Shown here: piece after piece, positions 11,965-23,770 of the stretch | How positions within the stretch are numbered: the first letter of the stretch is position 1 | Layout: every line of letters starts with the position of its first letter | DNA from: Echria macrotheca | Lineage: Eukaryota > Ascomycota > Sordariomycetes > Sordariales > Schizotheciaceae | NCBI GenBank assembly: GCA_030411725.1 | Contig: MU839843.1 | Coordinates: 248,001-312,000 of the forward strand | Direction of reading: 5' to 3' | Length of the DNA stretch: 64,000 bases | Made by a program: the position numbers and the translations under genes | The notes under the pieces: generated by a model | Told to the model about the DNA's origin: nothing | The model's input: only the letters and a program-made list of their open reading frames with translations | Database searches by the model: none

Positions 11965-12923
11965 GGGCTTAAAATGAAGAGAATGCGCTTTGGGGTTTTA
12001 ACAGGCCCTCACCAGCAGGTACAGCATTGGCAAAAGCCCGGGACCGGATCTAGTCCATGAGATGGGTTGTCGGATAAAACACGTACCAAGTTGAGGCCGT
12101 TCTGCTGGCCCGAAACCCCAGAGACGTAAAACGTAGCGGAATGATTCATCATTCACATCCCGGAATCTTTGTTGTTGAAGGAGAATCGCGATAGGGAGAT
12201 TACCCGCCATTAGACTGAGAGCGACAGATACTGGGGTGAACGTGCCAGAAAGCGGACCGAAGACATTGCCCGGACGGGGCGCATGAGACTTAAAAAGCTG
12301 GGGCTGGCTTTCCGTCTACTAGCGACGTCAGCTCCGTGCCCCTGTTCCGTGTGGCGTGGTCTCCGGCGGGGTTGCGCTTTGGGGATAGGTCTCAGGAAAA
12401 TGGCAATAGCTAGAGCTTTGAAGATGGTGCTTCCACTCCCTGTCACAGGGCTCTGAGTTCAGAGATTGGTTCTGAATATTATTTAGATATTTGTGAACGC
12501 CAAGGTAAGTGTTTTGAAGCTCATATCAGCTAAGTCTCCCTCGCCATATTAGAACGTATTTAATGACAAGATTCCCCAGCCGTTCAGTTCGGTGTCGTTA
12601 CCCTCGTGCGGGGTCATCAGGTTTCCAGCCACAGAAGGTGTGAGCTTGTCCAATAGTTGCTTGACACGAAATGTCATGTGAGATGAGAACATTTTGAGTG
12701 GCTAGCTCCGCTCGTTACCTGATGCATCGGGCCATGTCTTATCTTTGTGCATCAAACTGCGGCTAACGCCTTCACGCTCTCAGTCCCCGTCTCCCCCGCC
12801 CATCGCGTCACGTCACTACGGTATCGTTTAATGTGAAAAGGAAGTCACCATCTATCAAGTGAAGGGAGAGTTCACAGAGCAGCATGAGCTTTGCTGGTAG
12901 TGCTCATTGCTCGTGGCGACAGG
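11965..12923. other. Mostly intergenic, one unsupported minus-strand frame
   Basis: A minus-strand frame at 12210-11998 begins with ATG and contains YVLRLWGFG, weakly like the VLRLWLFIG stretch in the downstream gene. It could be an upstream exon or a decayed duplicate. Nothing else is convincing; 12450-12900 looks like ordinary promoter or intergenic sequence. Confidence 0.4.
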
Positions 12924-13740
12924 ATGGAATCGCCGCGTGAGTCGGGCTCCTGGTTCACAACCTCCGAGCCCCCAAGTCCAGGCCCGGAGTCAGGGTCGAT
13001 TCATGATTCCGCCGCACCAGGGAGCCAGAGATCATTGCCACTGCTGCCCCAAGATGCCTCGCCTGATAACAACAACGACATCACCACACCCGGCGGAACC
13101 GGTATTTCATCACAAGAGACCTCAGCACCAGCGTTAGTAGGAGACTCGTCGCAGAGACGAGAGAAATATAAGTATACTCTCGGCTCGATTCCAATAACCA
13201 CTGAGAAGGCGGAACCTTTAGTAAGTTTATCCAGCTCCGCGACGCATCACATTCAAATCATACCCTCCAGGTTGTTAATAAAGCTTATAGTTCAAGGGCG
13301 CCGCGACGACGTGCCTCGGCCGCTACCAGCGACGATACACATTTTTCAACGTTCCCGAACCGTTCCAGCCCCGCTCTCGACAGATCGCCCGCCAGTGCCA
13401 GGAGCTGGTCGCCCTGACGCCGTCGCCCCCGATGGGCTCCTCCGCGCTGGTCAGCATACGGGCGTGCGTGGTCGGCGATACCGAGGGCGGCGACAAGCGG
13501 CTCGCCATGGTCATCACCTCGAACTCGCCCCGCTACGCGGCGCTGCTGAAGAGGCGCATCGAGCAGAGCGGTATCCTGAGGCATGACTTCGAGGAGAATA
13601 CGTATGATGTCGTGATTCTGGAGGGCGGATTCGCGTCGCTGGAACCGCATACGGAGACGGGAGAGGGAGTGGAGGGGGAAAGGAGGTCAAAGGTCCGTTT
13701 TCCAATTACTCGTGGGGTGGGGTTGCGTGGCAACATCTAA
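12924..13740 (+). CDS. Uncharacterised protein, about 248 residues
   Basis: Exon 1 is 12924-13220 and exon 2 is 13291-13740, joined in phase 0 across a 70-nt intron (GTAAGT to TTATAG). The ATG at 12924 starts a Ser/Pro-rich low-complexity N-terminus of about 80 residues. Exon 2 is folded-looking: KGAATTCLGRYQRR, a stretch with PFQPRSRQIARQC, and LAMVITSNSPRYAALLKRR. I recognise no family. No signal peptide or membrane segment is apparent. The end is set by the TAA at 13738. A further 3' intron cannot be excluded because the last ~20 residues look less protein-like. Confidence 0.5.
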
Positions 13741-14252
13741 CCAGAACTTAGGGCCGGTTTGGGAGATTCTTTACCTCGCGTCTGGGCTGGACGAAAGCAC
13801 CTGGCCGTATCGTGGAGCCAGGGGACGCGGGTGCGAAGGTCTGAGTGCAGGTGGGGCGGGAGGCAGATGGATGGAGAATGTCGGGAGTTTGCGAAGCACT
13901 GCTTCAGTCAAAGTTGGACTCGAGACAGAGAGCTGGAGTTTTTGCTTCTCATCAGGGGATCTGATAGGGATGCATCCTCGTTTCCAGTCAAGTTACCTAA
14001 CTTTACTATTTAGCGGTATAGATACTATCATTGTGCTTGCAATGGAGTGTGAGGATCGACAAAATGAAAATGCTACCCCGAATCGATGTGTACTGCCTGT
14101 CTGGTTGTGAGTGCCCGGTCAGGCTGGGAGTTGGTGCCTAACAATTGCAAGGAGGCCTCATTACAAGTGGGCGTTCGGAATGGCTTCCTCACAATTTCCC
14201 CGCACGAGCGAGCTTTTCAGTTTGCGAGATTATTGCACCTCAACCACGTCTC
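13741..14252. other. Intergenic, upstream of the HET gene
   Basis: No coding frame with support. It presumably carries the 3' region of the preceding gene and the promoter of the HET-domain gene. Confidence 0.6.
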
Positions 14253-16182
14253 ATGGCCACCATGGCATCTCCCACATCCAATGAGCCTCCAGGCCACGCA
14301 CCATATACCTATCGCGGGTTGTCTGACACCGATTTCACCCGGATTCTGGTCCTGCACCCATCCGAACGACGCGACGCCCCGCTGCGGTGCGACATTATCC
14401 ACTGTGACGAGCACGACTTCGAATGCGAGGCCATCTCTTACGCCTGGGGCCCGCCGGATTTGACCGAGACCTTGTTCTGCGGTCCCGACGAGGAGGTGCT
14501 ACGGATCACGCCGTCCCTGGACTCGGCGCTGCGGGCCTTTCGACGCCCGGCCGAGGCGCGACGGCTCTGGGCCGATGCGGTCTGCATCAACCAGGGCGAT
14601 CTCGACGAGAAGATCCACCAGGTCCATTACATGTCCCGTATCTACAAGAAAGCCATCAGGGTCCTCGTCTGGCTCGGCGACGACTACGACGGCGGCGAGC
14701 AGGTTCTGCGCTTGGTCCGGAAACACGTCGATGGCCTGCTCTGGATCTATTCGGAATACATGGGCGAGCTTGTCCACCCGCTGAGGACAAAGGGCCGGAC
14801 GTGGACCCCTGAGCAGATTCTAGAGGATGTCAGGGAGGATTTCGGGCATGATGGTTGTGCGGCCCTGTGCTTGTTTCTCTCACGGCCGTGGTTCCAGAGA
14901 CGCTGGGTCATTCAGGAGCTGGCCCTCGCCGTGGAGAGCTCGGTGTACTGCGGCGAGTTTTCTCTGGATGCCGAGCACTTTTTCGCCTCAGCTTACGCGC
15001 TGTGCTTCATGTTCCAAGAAGTGGCTGAATTTCCGCTCGCGACGAGGAAGATCCTGGAGAATCTCAGTGAGCCTCTTCCTGGGGACGACAGGCTCATCAC
15101 GCTGCTTTACGGCTTTCACGCTTCCCAGTGCAGCGATGATCGCGACAGGGTTTATGCTCTAATGGGTCTGACCAACAGAGCATACCAAGGTCTGACAGCC
15201 CTCGGATATAGGTCCGAGGTCGAGGACGTGTACCAGGCGTTGGCCTATCATTCCGTCGAGTCTGATCGTATCTTTTCGGTTACCTTGTATGTCGCTTCCT
15301 GCTTCCCTCCCAGAGATGTGCCCGGATCAACACTCGCATCGTGGGCTCCGGACTGGAGGGCACCGAAACGCACTGGGACAGTGTCGATAGGTCCCCCAGA
15401 CCGCGTCCGCGTCCCGGCAGTCGATACCCTCTCACCTTGGCGTCTTTTTGGCCGGGTACTTTTCGTGCGGGGATGGAACTTCACCGCGATATCACGCATG
15501 GGCGAACCGCAGTTGTCAGGGGTAGACACCAACAATGACACTGCAGAGAGGCTCAGGATGCTGTGGACGCTATACAACACTCTCTCTCTGCCCGAGAAAC
15601 AGGTAGCTAATGATGAGGGTCGGTCGGAGGATCTACTTGGATTCCTTGACTGCATAACGAGGGGTTCTTTCAGCCTCTCGTCGATCGTTTTGAACAATGT
15701 TTACCGCCTGATGTTTGCTACGGAATCAGCAGAAACCACAAACAAGTCATCGGAACAGCCGGACCAAGAGAAGGAGAATACGCAACCATTGGTGAGCCAT
15801 GAACAGCCCGCTTGCATCGCATGCAGTCTGGTGCGGGGAATGTGCGAGAAGCTAACAACCTCCCCAGAATCATATCAACACCAGGATAATCAAGGACTTC
15901 TTCGACCGTGTCATCCAGAGGCGGTCGCTCTTTGGCGCTGCCAATGGTCGTGTTGTTGACGGGCCCGATGACGTTGAGCTCGGAGACCAGGTTGTGATAC
16001 TCCCGGGCGGATACCAATTTATCCTTAGGCCGGCCGGGAATGTAGCGAATCCACTCACTGCACATGTTGGAGAGACGACAGCATTTCAGTTGATCGGGGA
16101 CGCTTTTATAGAAGGCCTGGGTGTGGGTTCTACGCTGGGCGAGGCGGAATTAGGTGAAGCCCAATGGTTCGCGATTGTGTGA
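14253..16182 (+). CDS. HET (heterokaryon incompatibility) domain protein
   Basis: Two exons, 14253-15791 and 15868-16182, are joined in phase 0 (76-nt intron, GTGAGC to CCCCAG) and encode 617 residues. Ignoring the intron would end the protein at 15959 with an unrelated tail. The HET domain spans about residues 58-205 and shows its standard motifs: ISYAWG (61-66), LWADAVCINQ (105-114) and VLVWLG (137-142). The second exon gives the typical HET-protein end, with LGDQVVILPGGYQFILRP and a final GEA-containing stretch. The start is the ATG at 14253; two more in-frame ATGs lie within the next few codons upstream or downstream. HET proteins trigger incompatibility cell death when non-self variants meet; the partner here is unknown. 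No membrane segment is seen. Confidence 0.93.
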
Positions 16183-17387
16183 GTTATTGAAGAGGGAACT
16201 CATATTGCAGTTGAATTCAAGTGGTTTAACGGGTAGGAATGTATAGATATACACCGGGGAATGTCCAACACCTCGAATCCAAGTATATATATCCAAACCA
16301 TCCCCCCATTTACCATCGGCCCAAACACCTGAGCTACTGGCTTGCCAGTGGCGCAGGTGGATGGGTGTTGCTCTCCGCCACCGGGGGGCAACAGCTCGCT
16401 CTTCAGAGGAACTGCTGTGGGATCTCTGCCCCCGGCGAGGTCCTCTGGTCGAGTCCGATCGGTGGCAACCTATTTTTATTTTTTTTATTCCCATCCGGCG
16501 AAGCTTTCTCCGCCCGTTTTGAATCACTGTTTCTACGCCAACTAGGTACTTGTAAGGTAGGTAGGTAGCGAACACGTGGGTTAAATCCAACAAAGCTACC
16601 TATACTCGCGTCAGTGAACAAAAGTCCCAGACCATCACTATCCGATTTCTCGGCTGAATTCGCGCGTATGGCTCCCGCCACCCCCGATTCGACGAGAGGA
16701 CTTCCGTGCCATTGCCATGCAGAAACCCACAGGAATTGGATATTGTCTCTTCACCGACTTTGCTGTGTGGGTGTAGCGGATGCCAGAATAAGTGGTTTGG
16801 TATGGTTATTTGCGGGGCGCACGTATATCTGGTAGGTATGTTGCGGCAACGAGCACCGGGTATGGCATTGCGGAGGATCCAGGTTATACTATGGTGCCTT
16901 GCATGCAATCCAATAGGTTACCAATAAGGCGGTGACTAGGGCGGTGTCATACCACTGTGGATTCTTCCGCTATAGAACTATATATGTCTGTAGAGAAGAA
17001 CCAGAAGGCTTTACGCGGTAATAAGTCACCCTGTGGTTGTACCCTAAGATCGAGCCAACGATGGATTTCGGACGTGTACCCTCAGCTGCCAGCCTAGTTC
17101 ATTCAAGCCGTTGGGGTCAGAGTGATTGTATTGCCGCCGGGTAGAGTATTTTTCCACGTGGATTTAGAGCGGCATTGCCCGGGATTTGGGACTGTGTGAC
17201 AGCGGGACGACCAAATTTTAATTAAAAATTTAAAGTTGTCGGGAGTTCCTTCTGGCTCCCGGGAAGAAGGGTCGCTGCAGCGGGTTGACTCTCTAGCTGG
17301 AGTATATGACGGCGCATTTCCGTCGTCGTGAGTTCTCTGGCCATCTTTTTCAGGTAGAAATCCGGGGTATCGTGCGCCTTTGGGATC
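16183..17387. other. Intergenic, 1.2 kb
   Basis: No supported gene. It contains AT-rich stretches and short TAGG-type runs (around 16556). It would hold the 3' region of the HET gene and the tyrosinase promoter. Confidence 0.6.
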
Positions 17388-18616
17388 ATGCGTTCTACTT
17401 TGGCGATCGCTACGGTGGTCTCTGCTGGTCTTACCACCGCCCAGGGGTATCCCCGAGATGAAGTTGATCTGCTCGCAAGCGCTTCGCTTCCCAAAATTGC
17501 CGAGTATCTTGCCAAGCACCCTCAAGGAAACTGTACCCTGGAAAATGCCGTCCGTCGTAAAGAATGGTAAGCGGCACCAACATTTTATCTCAAGAGGGAG
17601 ATGATTCGAAAGTCTCGTTCCACTAACGCGAATCCAGGGGCGACCTCACCAAACAAGAACGCAAAGCCTACACGGACGCCGTCCTCTGCCTCCAATCAAA
17701 ACCATCCCTGACTTCGGCCCAAGCACCCGGCGCAAAATCCCGCTTCGATGACTACGTCGTAGTCCACGTCCAACAAACCCCTCGCAATCACATGTCGACC
17801 TTCTTCCTGCCCTGGCACCGGTACTACGTCTGGCACTACGAGCAGGCCCTGCGCACAGAGTGCGGGTACAAAGGCTACCAGCCCTACTGGAACTGGGGCC
17901 GCTGGGCCGCCGACCCGCAAAACTCCCCCCTATTCAACGGCGACGAGTACTCCATGTCCGGCGACGGCGAGGCGATCCCGCACGAAGGGATCAACTTCCC
18001 CATCGCTCCGCCGCCCTGGGACATCCTCCCTCCCGGCACGGGCGGCGGCTGCGTCACGGCCGGTCCATTTGCGAACATGACCGTCAACATCGGCCCCATC
18101 CTTCCGAGCCTGACACTTCCCGTGCCGGCGAATCCTCAGTCCGATGGGCTGGGTTACAACCCCCGCTGTCTGCGGCGGGACATCAACCGCTACTCGGCAG
18201 CGCATAGCACGACGAACATCACCTACGAACTGATAACCAGCAATAAAGAAATCTACTGGTTCCAAAGGGTGATGGAAGGCCAGGCCGAGATCGGGAAGTA
18301 CGGCGTCCACGCGGCCGGGCATTACACCGTCAGCGGGGACCCGGCGGGGGATTTTTACGTGTCGCCTGCCGACCCCATCTTCTGGCTGCATCACGCCATG
18401 ATCGATAGGGTGTGGTGGATCTGGCAGATGTTGGACCTGGAGAAGAGGTTGTTCGAGGTTAGTTTTACGAAGACCATGGCTAATAACCCGCCGAGCGCGA
18501 ATGGGACCTTGGATGATGTGAGCAATTTGGGTGTTTTGGCCGGGGATGTGAAGGTGCGGGATTTGATGAATACGATGGGTGGGATGGATGGAAGGCTTTG
18601 TTACATTTACGAGTAG
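17388..18616 (+). CDS. Secreted tyrosinase-like copper protein
   Basis: Exon 1 is 17388-17566 and exon 2 is 17638-18616 (71-nt intron, GTAAGC to ATCCAG). The split TGG codon is restored, giving 385 residues. Residues 1-19 are a signal peptide (ending TTAQG). The CuA site contains the FFLPWHRYYVWHYE block, preceded by VVVHVQQTPRNH. The CuB site contains DPIFWLHHAMIDRVWWIWQ. These are the signatures of the tyrosinase copper-binding domain (PF00264). It is shorter than melanin tyrosinases and resembles the short secreted fungal tyrosinases that oxidise phenols. No C-terminal processing domain is present. Confidence 0.92.
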
Positions 18617-19362
18617 GTACTTGCGAGTGCTGGCCAGGTAAGATAGCTGGAACTTGAGGATGAGGCTGTCCCCTAAAACTTTTGGCTTGCTACACTCCAA
18701 AAAAATTCAGATATGTATTCATACCTAGGTACTGAGGCTGTTGGGCTAACCAGAGGTTAATAAGAGACAAACGCTGGGTACATCAAAACTAACCCAGCCC
18801 TTTAAGTTGACGCTAGCTGAGGGTTCAAGTCAAGAATGTCATCAGGAGAGAGCAGTTGGTCTGGCGGCCCGAGCACCAAACGTCAAAGCACCATCAGACC
18901 ACTGGCTCACTGGCTAGAACTGCCTGCCATGGCACAGACATCGGACTGGCTGGACGGTTATGTCGGATGTGAGATGCATTGGTCAGGTGGGACGTGCTCC
19001 TCGACGCCCCCGTTTTCTTGTAAACAACCCCTGAGCGCAACCCCCACGGTGCCTCGACACCTGGGCTGACCCGCCTCGTAGTGGACTCGCCTGAAGCTAC
19101 AGAAAAAATCACAGGCATGGACAACCAAAAAGCATCTGCTCTCATCATACAATACATTACCAAAACTTAAAACTAGATAAATCAGGGGATATCCGCTTCG
19201 GACACAAAGAAAAGTCATGACACCATCCCATCCATCCATCCATCCATCCATCCGTCCGTCCGTCCCAATAAACACTCATCACGCCTATTTCCCTTGCCCA
19301 GTATCATCACAGGAAACCTGCCCCATAAATCCCTTCTCGACCAGCGAAGTGAGATCCAACCA
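18617..19362. other. Intergenic with a CCAT/CCGT microsatellite
   Basis: It lies between the convergent ends of the tyrosinase and rhodopsin-domain genes. At 19223-19265 there is a CCAT tetranucleotide run that changes to CCGT, a slippage microsatellite. No supported gene. Confidence 0.7.
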
Positions 19363-20697
19363 TCATGGCGAGGCCGACGAGTACTCGTACTTGGTCCCCA
19401 TTCCCAAAACAGGATCCGAGCTGCGGTTCCGATGCGGACTGGCCGAGGCGTTGACCATGTAATCCGGCCCCGAGCTGTGCGAGTTGTTCGTATACACGGC
19501 CGGCCCGTCGTGGCCCATCTCGGGGTCGTAGTCGCCCTTGCTGCGGTCGCGCGTGTGCCGCCTCCCGGAGAAGTGCGAGGGCATCTGCGAGGACACCTTG
19601 GACGAGCCCTGGGTCGACGTCTTTGCCGTGCGCAGGAGCACGCGCATCGTCGGGATGCAGGCGGCCATGATGGTCACGCAGGATTCGGAAATGTCCCAGA
19701 TGTAGAGCTCGACTTCGTTGTCTTGTTTCACCAATCGTCAGCCTCGACGTCGCAAAGGTCCTGTTGAAAACGGAGAAAACCTACAAGAATCACCAGACCC
19801 GAGCTCTGGGAGCTTGGCGCACTTGGCAATGGCCACACACCCTGCTCTGTCCATGGGTTAGCGCGCATGCACTTCTCAGGTCCCAGAGGCCAAACTTACA
19901 CAGCACCCATGCTCATGGCCACCAGAATACCAAGCTTCTCCTTCTTTCGCAGACAAACGTTGTAGAGGAACGTCCAGGGTAGTACGGCGAGAGTAAAGTC
20001 CATGAGGGCCGAATAGGCTAGCAAACCGTCAGTAAGAGAACGCCGCCCACGGGACGACAGGGCAACAAACCTCCCATGCCGATCCAGATCTTGGTGCCGA
20101 CCTTGGCAGCCCAGCAGGACCCCGGCAGGGTCGGGTCCCACGTCTTCGCGATCGGTTCGCACTGGATCCACGGCACGAGGCAGCTGATGATGGTGGTAAC
20201 GTTGAGCGAGATGATGATGAACCACACAAAGCGCTTCGTGAATCCCTCGGTCAGCCGCAGCAGTGTCGCGGCGAAGGCCATCTTGGTCCAGCCGGCCGCC
20301 GTCAGGGTGAGGGTAGCGCGCGAGCTAAGCAGGATGATAAACTTCGCTAGGTCCGTGATCTGAAGGTCCCAGCTGTGCCGGCCCAGCTTGAAGTCCACCA
20401 CGAGCGTTGTTGTTACGCCATCGACCACCAGGATAACTGCCTGAGGAATGTTAGTGCCGGTTTTCCAAAGCCCAAAAAACCCGCCCCCGATATGGCTGAA
20501 AGACGCACATATGCAGCTATCAAGATCCAGTCGTCCCACCATAGCTTCTTGCTCGTCAGGTTCTTGCAGTAGATGCGCAGCGCGAGGAAAATGGTCGCCA
20601 GGCCGGTAAGTGCCCAGTGGACGCCGAGGATGGCGGACCCGCGGTCATCGTGGGGGAGCTGGGCGATTTGCTCTGGCGTCAGCGGCGGGGCCGACAT
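19363..20697 (-). CDS. Rhodopsin-domain (fungal, PTH11-like) integral membrane protein
   Basis: Five exons (20697-20509, 20440-20071, 20017-19900, 19846-19785, 19721-19363) give 365 residues; all phases close. The introns are 68, 53, 53 and 63 nt. It is a seven-membrane-helix protein of the fungal rhodopsin-domain family. Helix 1 lies in HWALTGLATIFLALRIYC, followed by the family motif KKLWWDDWILIAAY. Also present are FVWFIIISLNVTTII, the LPWIQCEPIAKTWDP-type loop, and the last helix in ELYIWDISESCVTIMAACIP. The cytoplasmic tail is charged and Ser-rich. Such proteins are mostly uncharacterised putative receptors. A paralogue sits at 40134-41425; its first intron is at the same position but the other three are absent. 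Confidence 0.9.
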
Positions 20698-23600
20698 GGC
20701 TGGTGATGCGCTACAACGTCAACCCGGGAGCGGAACGGAGCAACGGCTTCGGGAGCTTGGCTTCGGCAGTTCGAAAACCTGGGGTCGTAGCAGCGCTATT
20801 GACAGAGGAAACAAGCTAGGAGAATAAGCTGTGGAGAGTGGATCTCCATTCTGATATAAGGAAAAAAGGTCTTGGGGTCGGATTGGCAGTCGAACAGTCC
20901 ATGTCCGAGCAAAGCGCTATTCCCTGCACCAGAAGTCGTAAGATCTGGGTTTATCGCTGGGTACGGTTTTGGGGAAGGTCAACTGGACAATGGCGGGAAC
21001 GGAAAACTACTGGTGCGGTTGGAAGCTGGCTACGCCACTCCGCTCGCTCAGACACACCCATCTCTTTTCGCTCTTCCCGATTGGGGTTATATTGGGGGTT
21101 GACATCTTGCTGAACCTGCGAGACATGGCAGCCCGGGCAGCTGCGCAGTGCGCACGGATGGTTGTCGGCCGACGGGCTTGGCTATCAGTGCATCCGTAGC
21201 TTCCAAGACCCAACCACGCCCAACCACTGCTCCTCCAAGTTGGCATGCGCCAGCACGCAAAGGGGGGTTCGGTGTGACGAGAGAAGGCCGGCTCTGCCAT
21301 CGAAGGTTCTCTAGCCCTGTGACGATGCTTCTTCGCATGAGATCTTCAGCGGTCTTCGGCCTCTTCACAGAGAAGGCTTCTAGACTCTCGTCAGTGATAT
21401 TCCATGGCCAGCGGGCAAAACATCATTCTTACATATAGAGACTGTCCTCCCAGCCGTCCCCTGATCACCTGCAAACCCGATGGTAACACAACACGGCACC
21501 CAGCCCAGGAGAAGCGGGACCCCTTCCCCGGTTTTAACGTTCCCTCGATGCATCAACGAGATGCATGCCGGTCGACGGCCAGGGCCGTGCGTCGACAAGC
21601 AACGAAGGCACAGAAACCAATAGCAAAGGTCCAATGCGCCAGACTCGAGCTCGCATGCGTCAATTTCCTGCCCCTCGCATTCTCAACAGAGAGACACTGC
21701 GAAGGATTGCGAAGCGAAAGTTGGGGTTAGTTTGAGTGTCGGGTCGCACCACGAGCTCATTACCACTTACGAACAAGGCCCAAGCCAAAGGAACATTGCC
21801 CTGTCCCTCAAAACCTGTTCCGTGCAATGATTGCCACCTTTTTGCTGATCCGCACCTCATCAGATGCCGCGCACGGGAACAATGCGTTGTGGCAGCCTTC
21901 GATCGAGGCCGCGCAGTGCCGCTGTGGGATCTTGTCTTGGCAAGCCCTCACACGCTTGGCGAGCCCGCCCACGCTTGGCAAGGCCAGCGTGCGTCACACA
22001 CGCCGGGGACAGGTACCCGTTGCTCTGACCACTGGCGCCACAAGCCTTCTGATGGCTGAGTTAGCTTTGGTAGATAGGTACCTACTCCCGACGTAACCTC
22101 GTTGTAAATGAGTGACCACACTGTCAGACGATGAGATGGCGTCCACAATACCGAGGTCCTTGGCCGTTTGCGCTATGCCCTTACCCGTCGTTTACGAGTA
22201 CTCTAGAATGCCGCCCCACAGCGCAGCGGGCCGAGCGGGACGGGCATGTGAGGTGGAGTTGGATTCGGCAATTGCGGCCGGGTTCATTTCGAGAATGAGG
22301 TTGCCACGCAAGTGTTGGTCGCCGAAGCGCTGACATTCGGGTTTCAGTGTGTCGAGCTTCAGCGTGGCAGCCGGTGATTGCGCTGCCGTCAGCTGAAGTT
22401 CGCAAGGGTTTCCAGGTTGGCGGCACCAGGGTCAATCGATCTCGGATCCGCATTGGACCCTACATACAACGGTGAGGGCTGTCCCGTCATGGGGGTCTAT
22501 CACGCTGTGAGAATGCTGGGGGTTGGTCGTCTACAGTGCGATTGAACTAGGTCTCTGCAATTAACCGTCAGCTTGGAGGCAAAGAATGCGCGGATGATAG
22601 ACAACCGAGGTAAACGTTACCAGGCTTTGACAGTCAGTGGCTAGGGGTTGTGCTGCAGAGAGACGGTAGCAGGAAAGACGAAGACGCAATCCGTGCTGAG
22701 GTGGTGCCAGCGGGGGGACAGCGAGACGCTAAGAAAAAATCATCAAAGGCCCAGCCACGAACTATGCGCCATCTGAGTGGCTGAGTTGACACTTTGGCCG
22801 GGCGCTTTTGCAACAAAGTTTGAGTTGATTCGGGCGCGATTGGATCGTGCCGCTAATGCGGGGTACGAGCAATTGAGGAAGGTGTCCCCGATCTTCGCAA
22901 TTGCCCTCCCTCAAAAACAAGAACCCCGTCTCCAACATCAAACCACATTAGCCGTGCCGCGCATCCCCTCGAGCGCAATGGTGATGGATATGGTGCATGC
23001 ATGCGAAACCCATCTCAAAGACAACATGTTGTGTGAGAATTGTCGACTGGTTAAGCTTAAGCATCCGCGCACTAAGGCCTGGGACACCCCCGATCCAAGA
23101 TACCTGAACGGGGGCACCAACTGCATCCGAATGTCGAGGCCCTTGGCAGTCAGCCATGCATCCGATACCCATACAGAAAATAAAAAGGTTCTGGACGGTT
23201 ACGAGTTTATGCTTGGCCACAAACTCCCCACAAGCATTGTCGCAAAAGGACAAGCAGTTCTGAAACTTCCGACTCAGATATTGGATGTTGGCCAGGGTGG
23301 CCGGGACGCGTTCTCACGTGTAAGCCACCGCTAGGACTCAAAGATACCACTCTTTACGGCCACAGACGTCCTCCCTCTCAGTAAAGAGGCATTCCTCTCT
23401 CGGCCATCCCTCTAACACTCGCCGAGGCTATCCATATCGTGAGATGGGCTGGTCTCCGACACTTGCGGATAGTTCACTCTGTATTCTTTCAAAATGCCGG
23501 AATCATCCAAAAGCCCTCGGTCAACTGGTTAGACGGGTGCTGGGAGGTGTGTATTCGAATGATTTAACAGCAAGCAATGTATTGCCACGATGCATAATAC

Positions 23601-23770
23601 CGGTTCACGTCGTATACCTTACCTAAAGATCACCGGTTAGACGGTTGAGGGAGGGTGGGGTTGCAGAGACGAATGACGTAACTGGACATATACATGTGTC
23701 GCTTGCATCGTGAACCCAACGCCAAGCTCACCACCTCCACAACACACCTGCACTAGTGAAAACGGCCGCG
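20698..23770. other. Long intergenic region, 3.1 kb, no supported gene
   Basis: Several frames of 60-185 codons exist, the longest at 22777-23334 on the plus strand. None shows domain motifs, a good start or consistent splice signals. The region separates two divergent genes. A degraded gene or a non-coding RNA cannot be excluded from sequence alone. Confidence 0.55.

Noticed and set aside
15792..15959. Reading the HET protein straight to the stop at 15957-15959
   Set aside because: The GTGAGC to CCCCAG intron restores a conserved HET-protein C-terminus ending at 16182.
17930..18700. 256-codon minus-strand ORF
   Set aside because: Antisense to the tyrosinase copper-binding domain.
22777..23334. 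185-codon plus-strand ORF in the long gap
   Set aside because: No domain, no good start context and no splice partners; composition looks non-coding.
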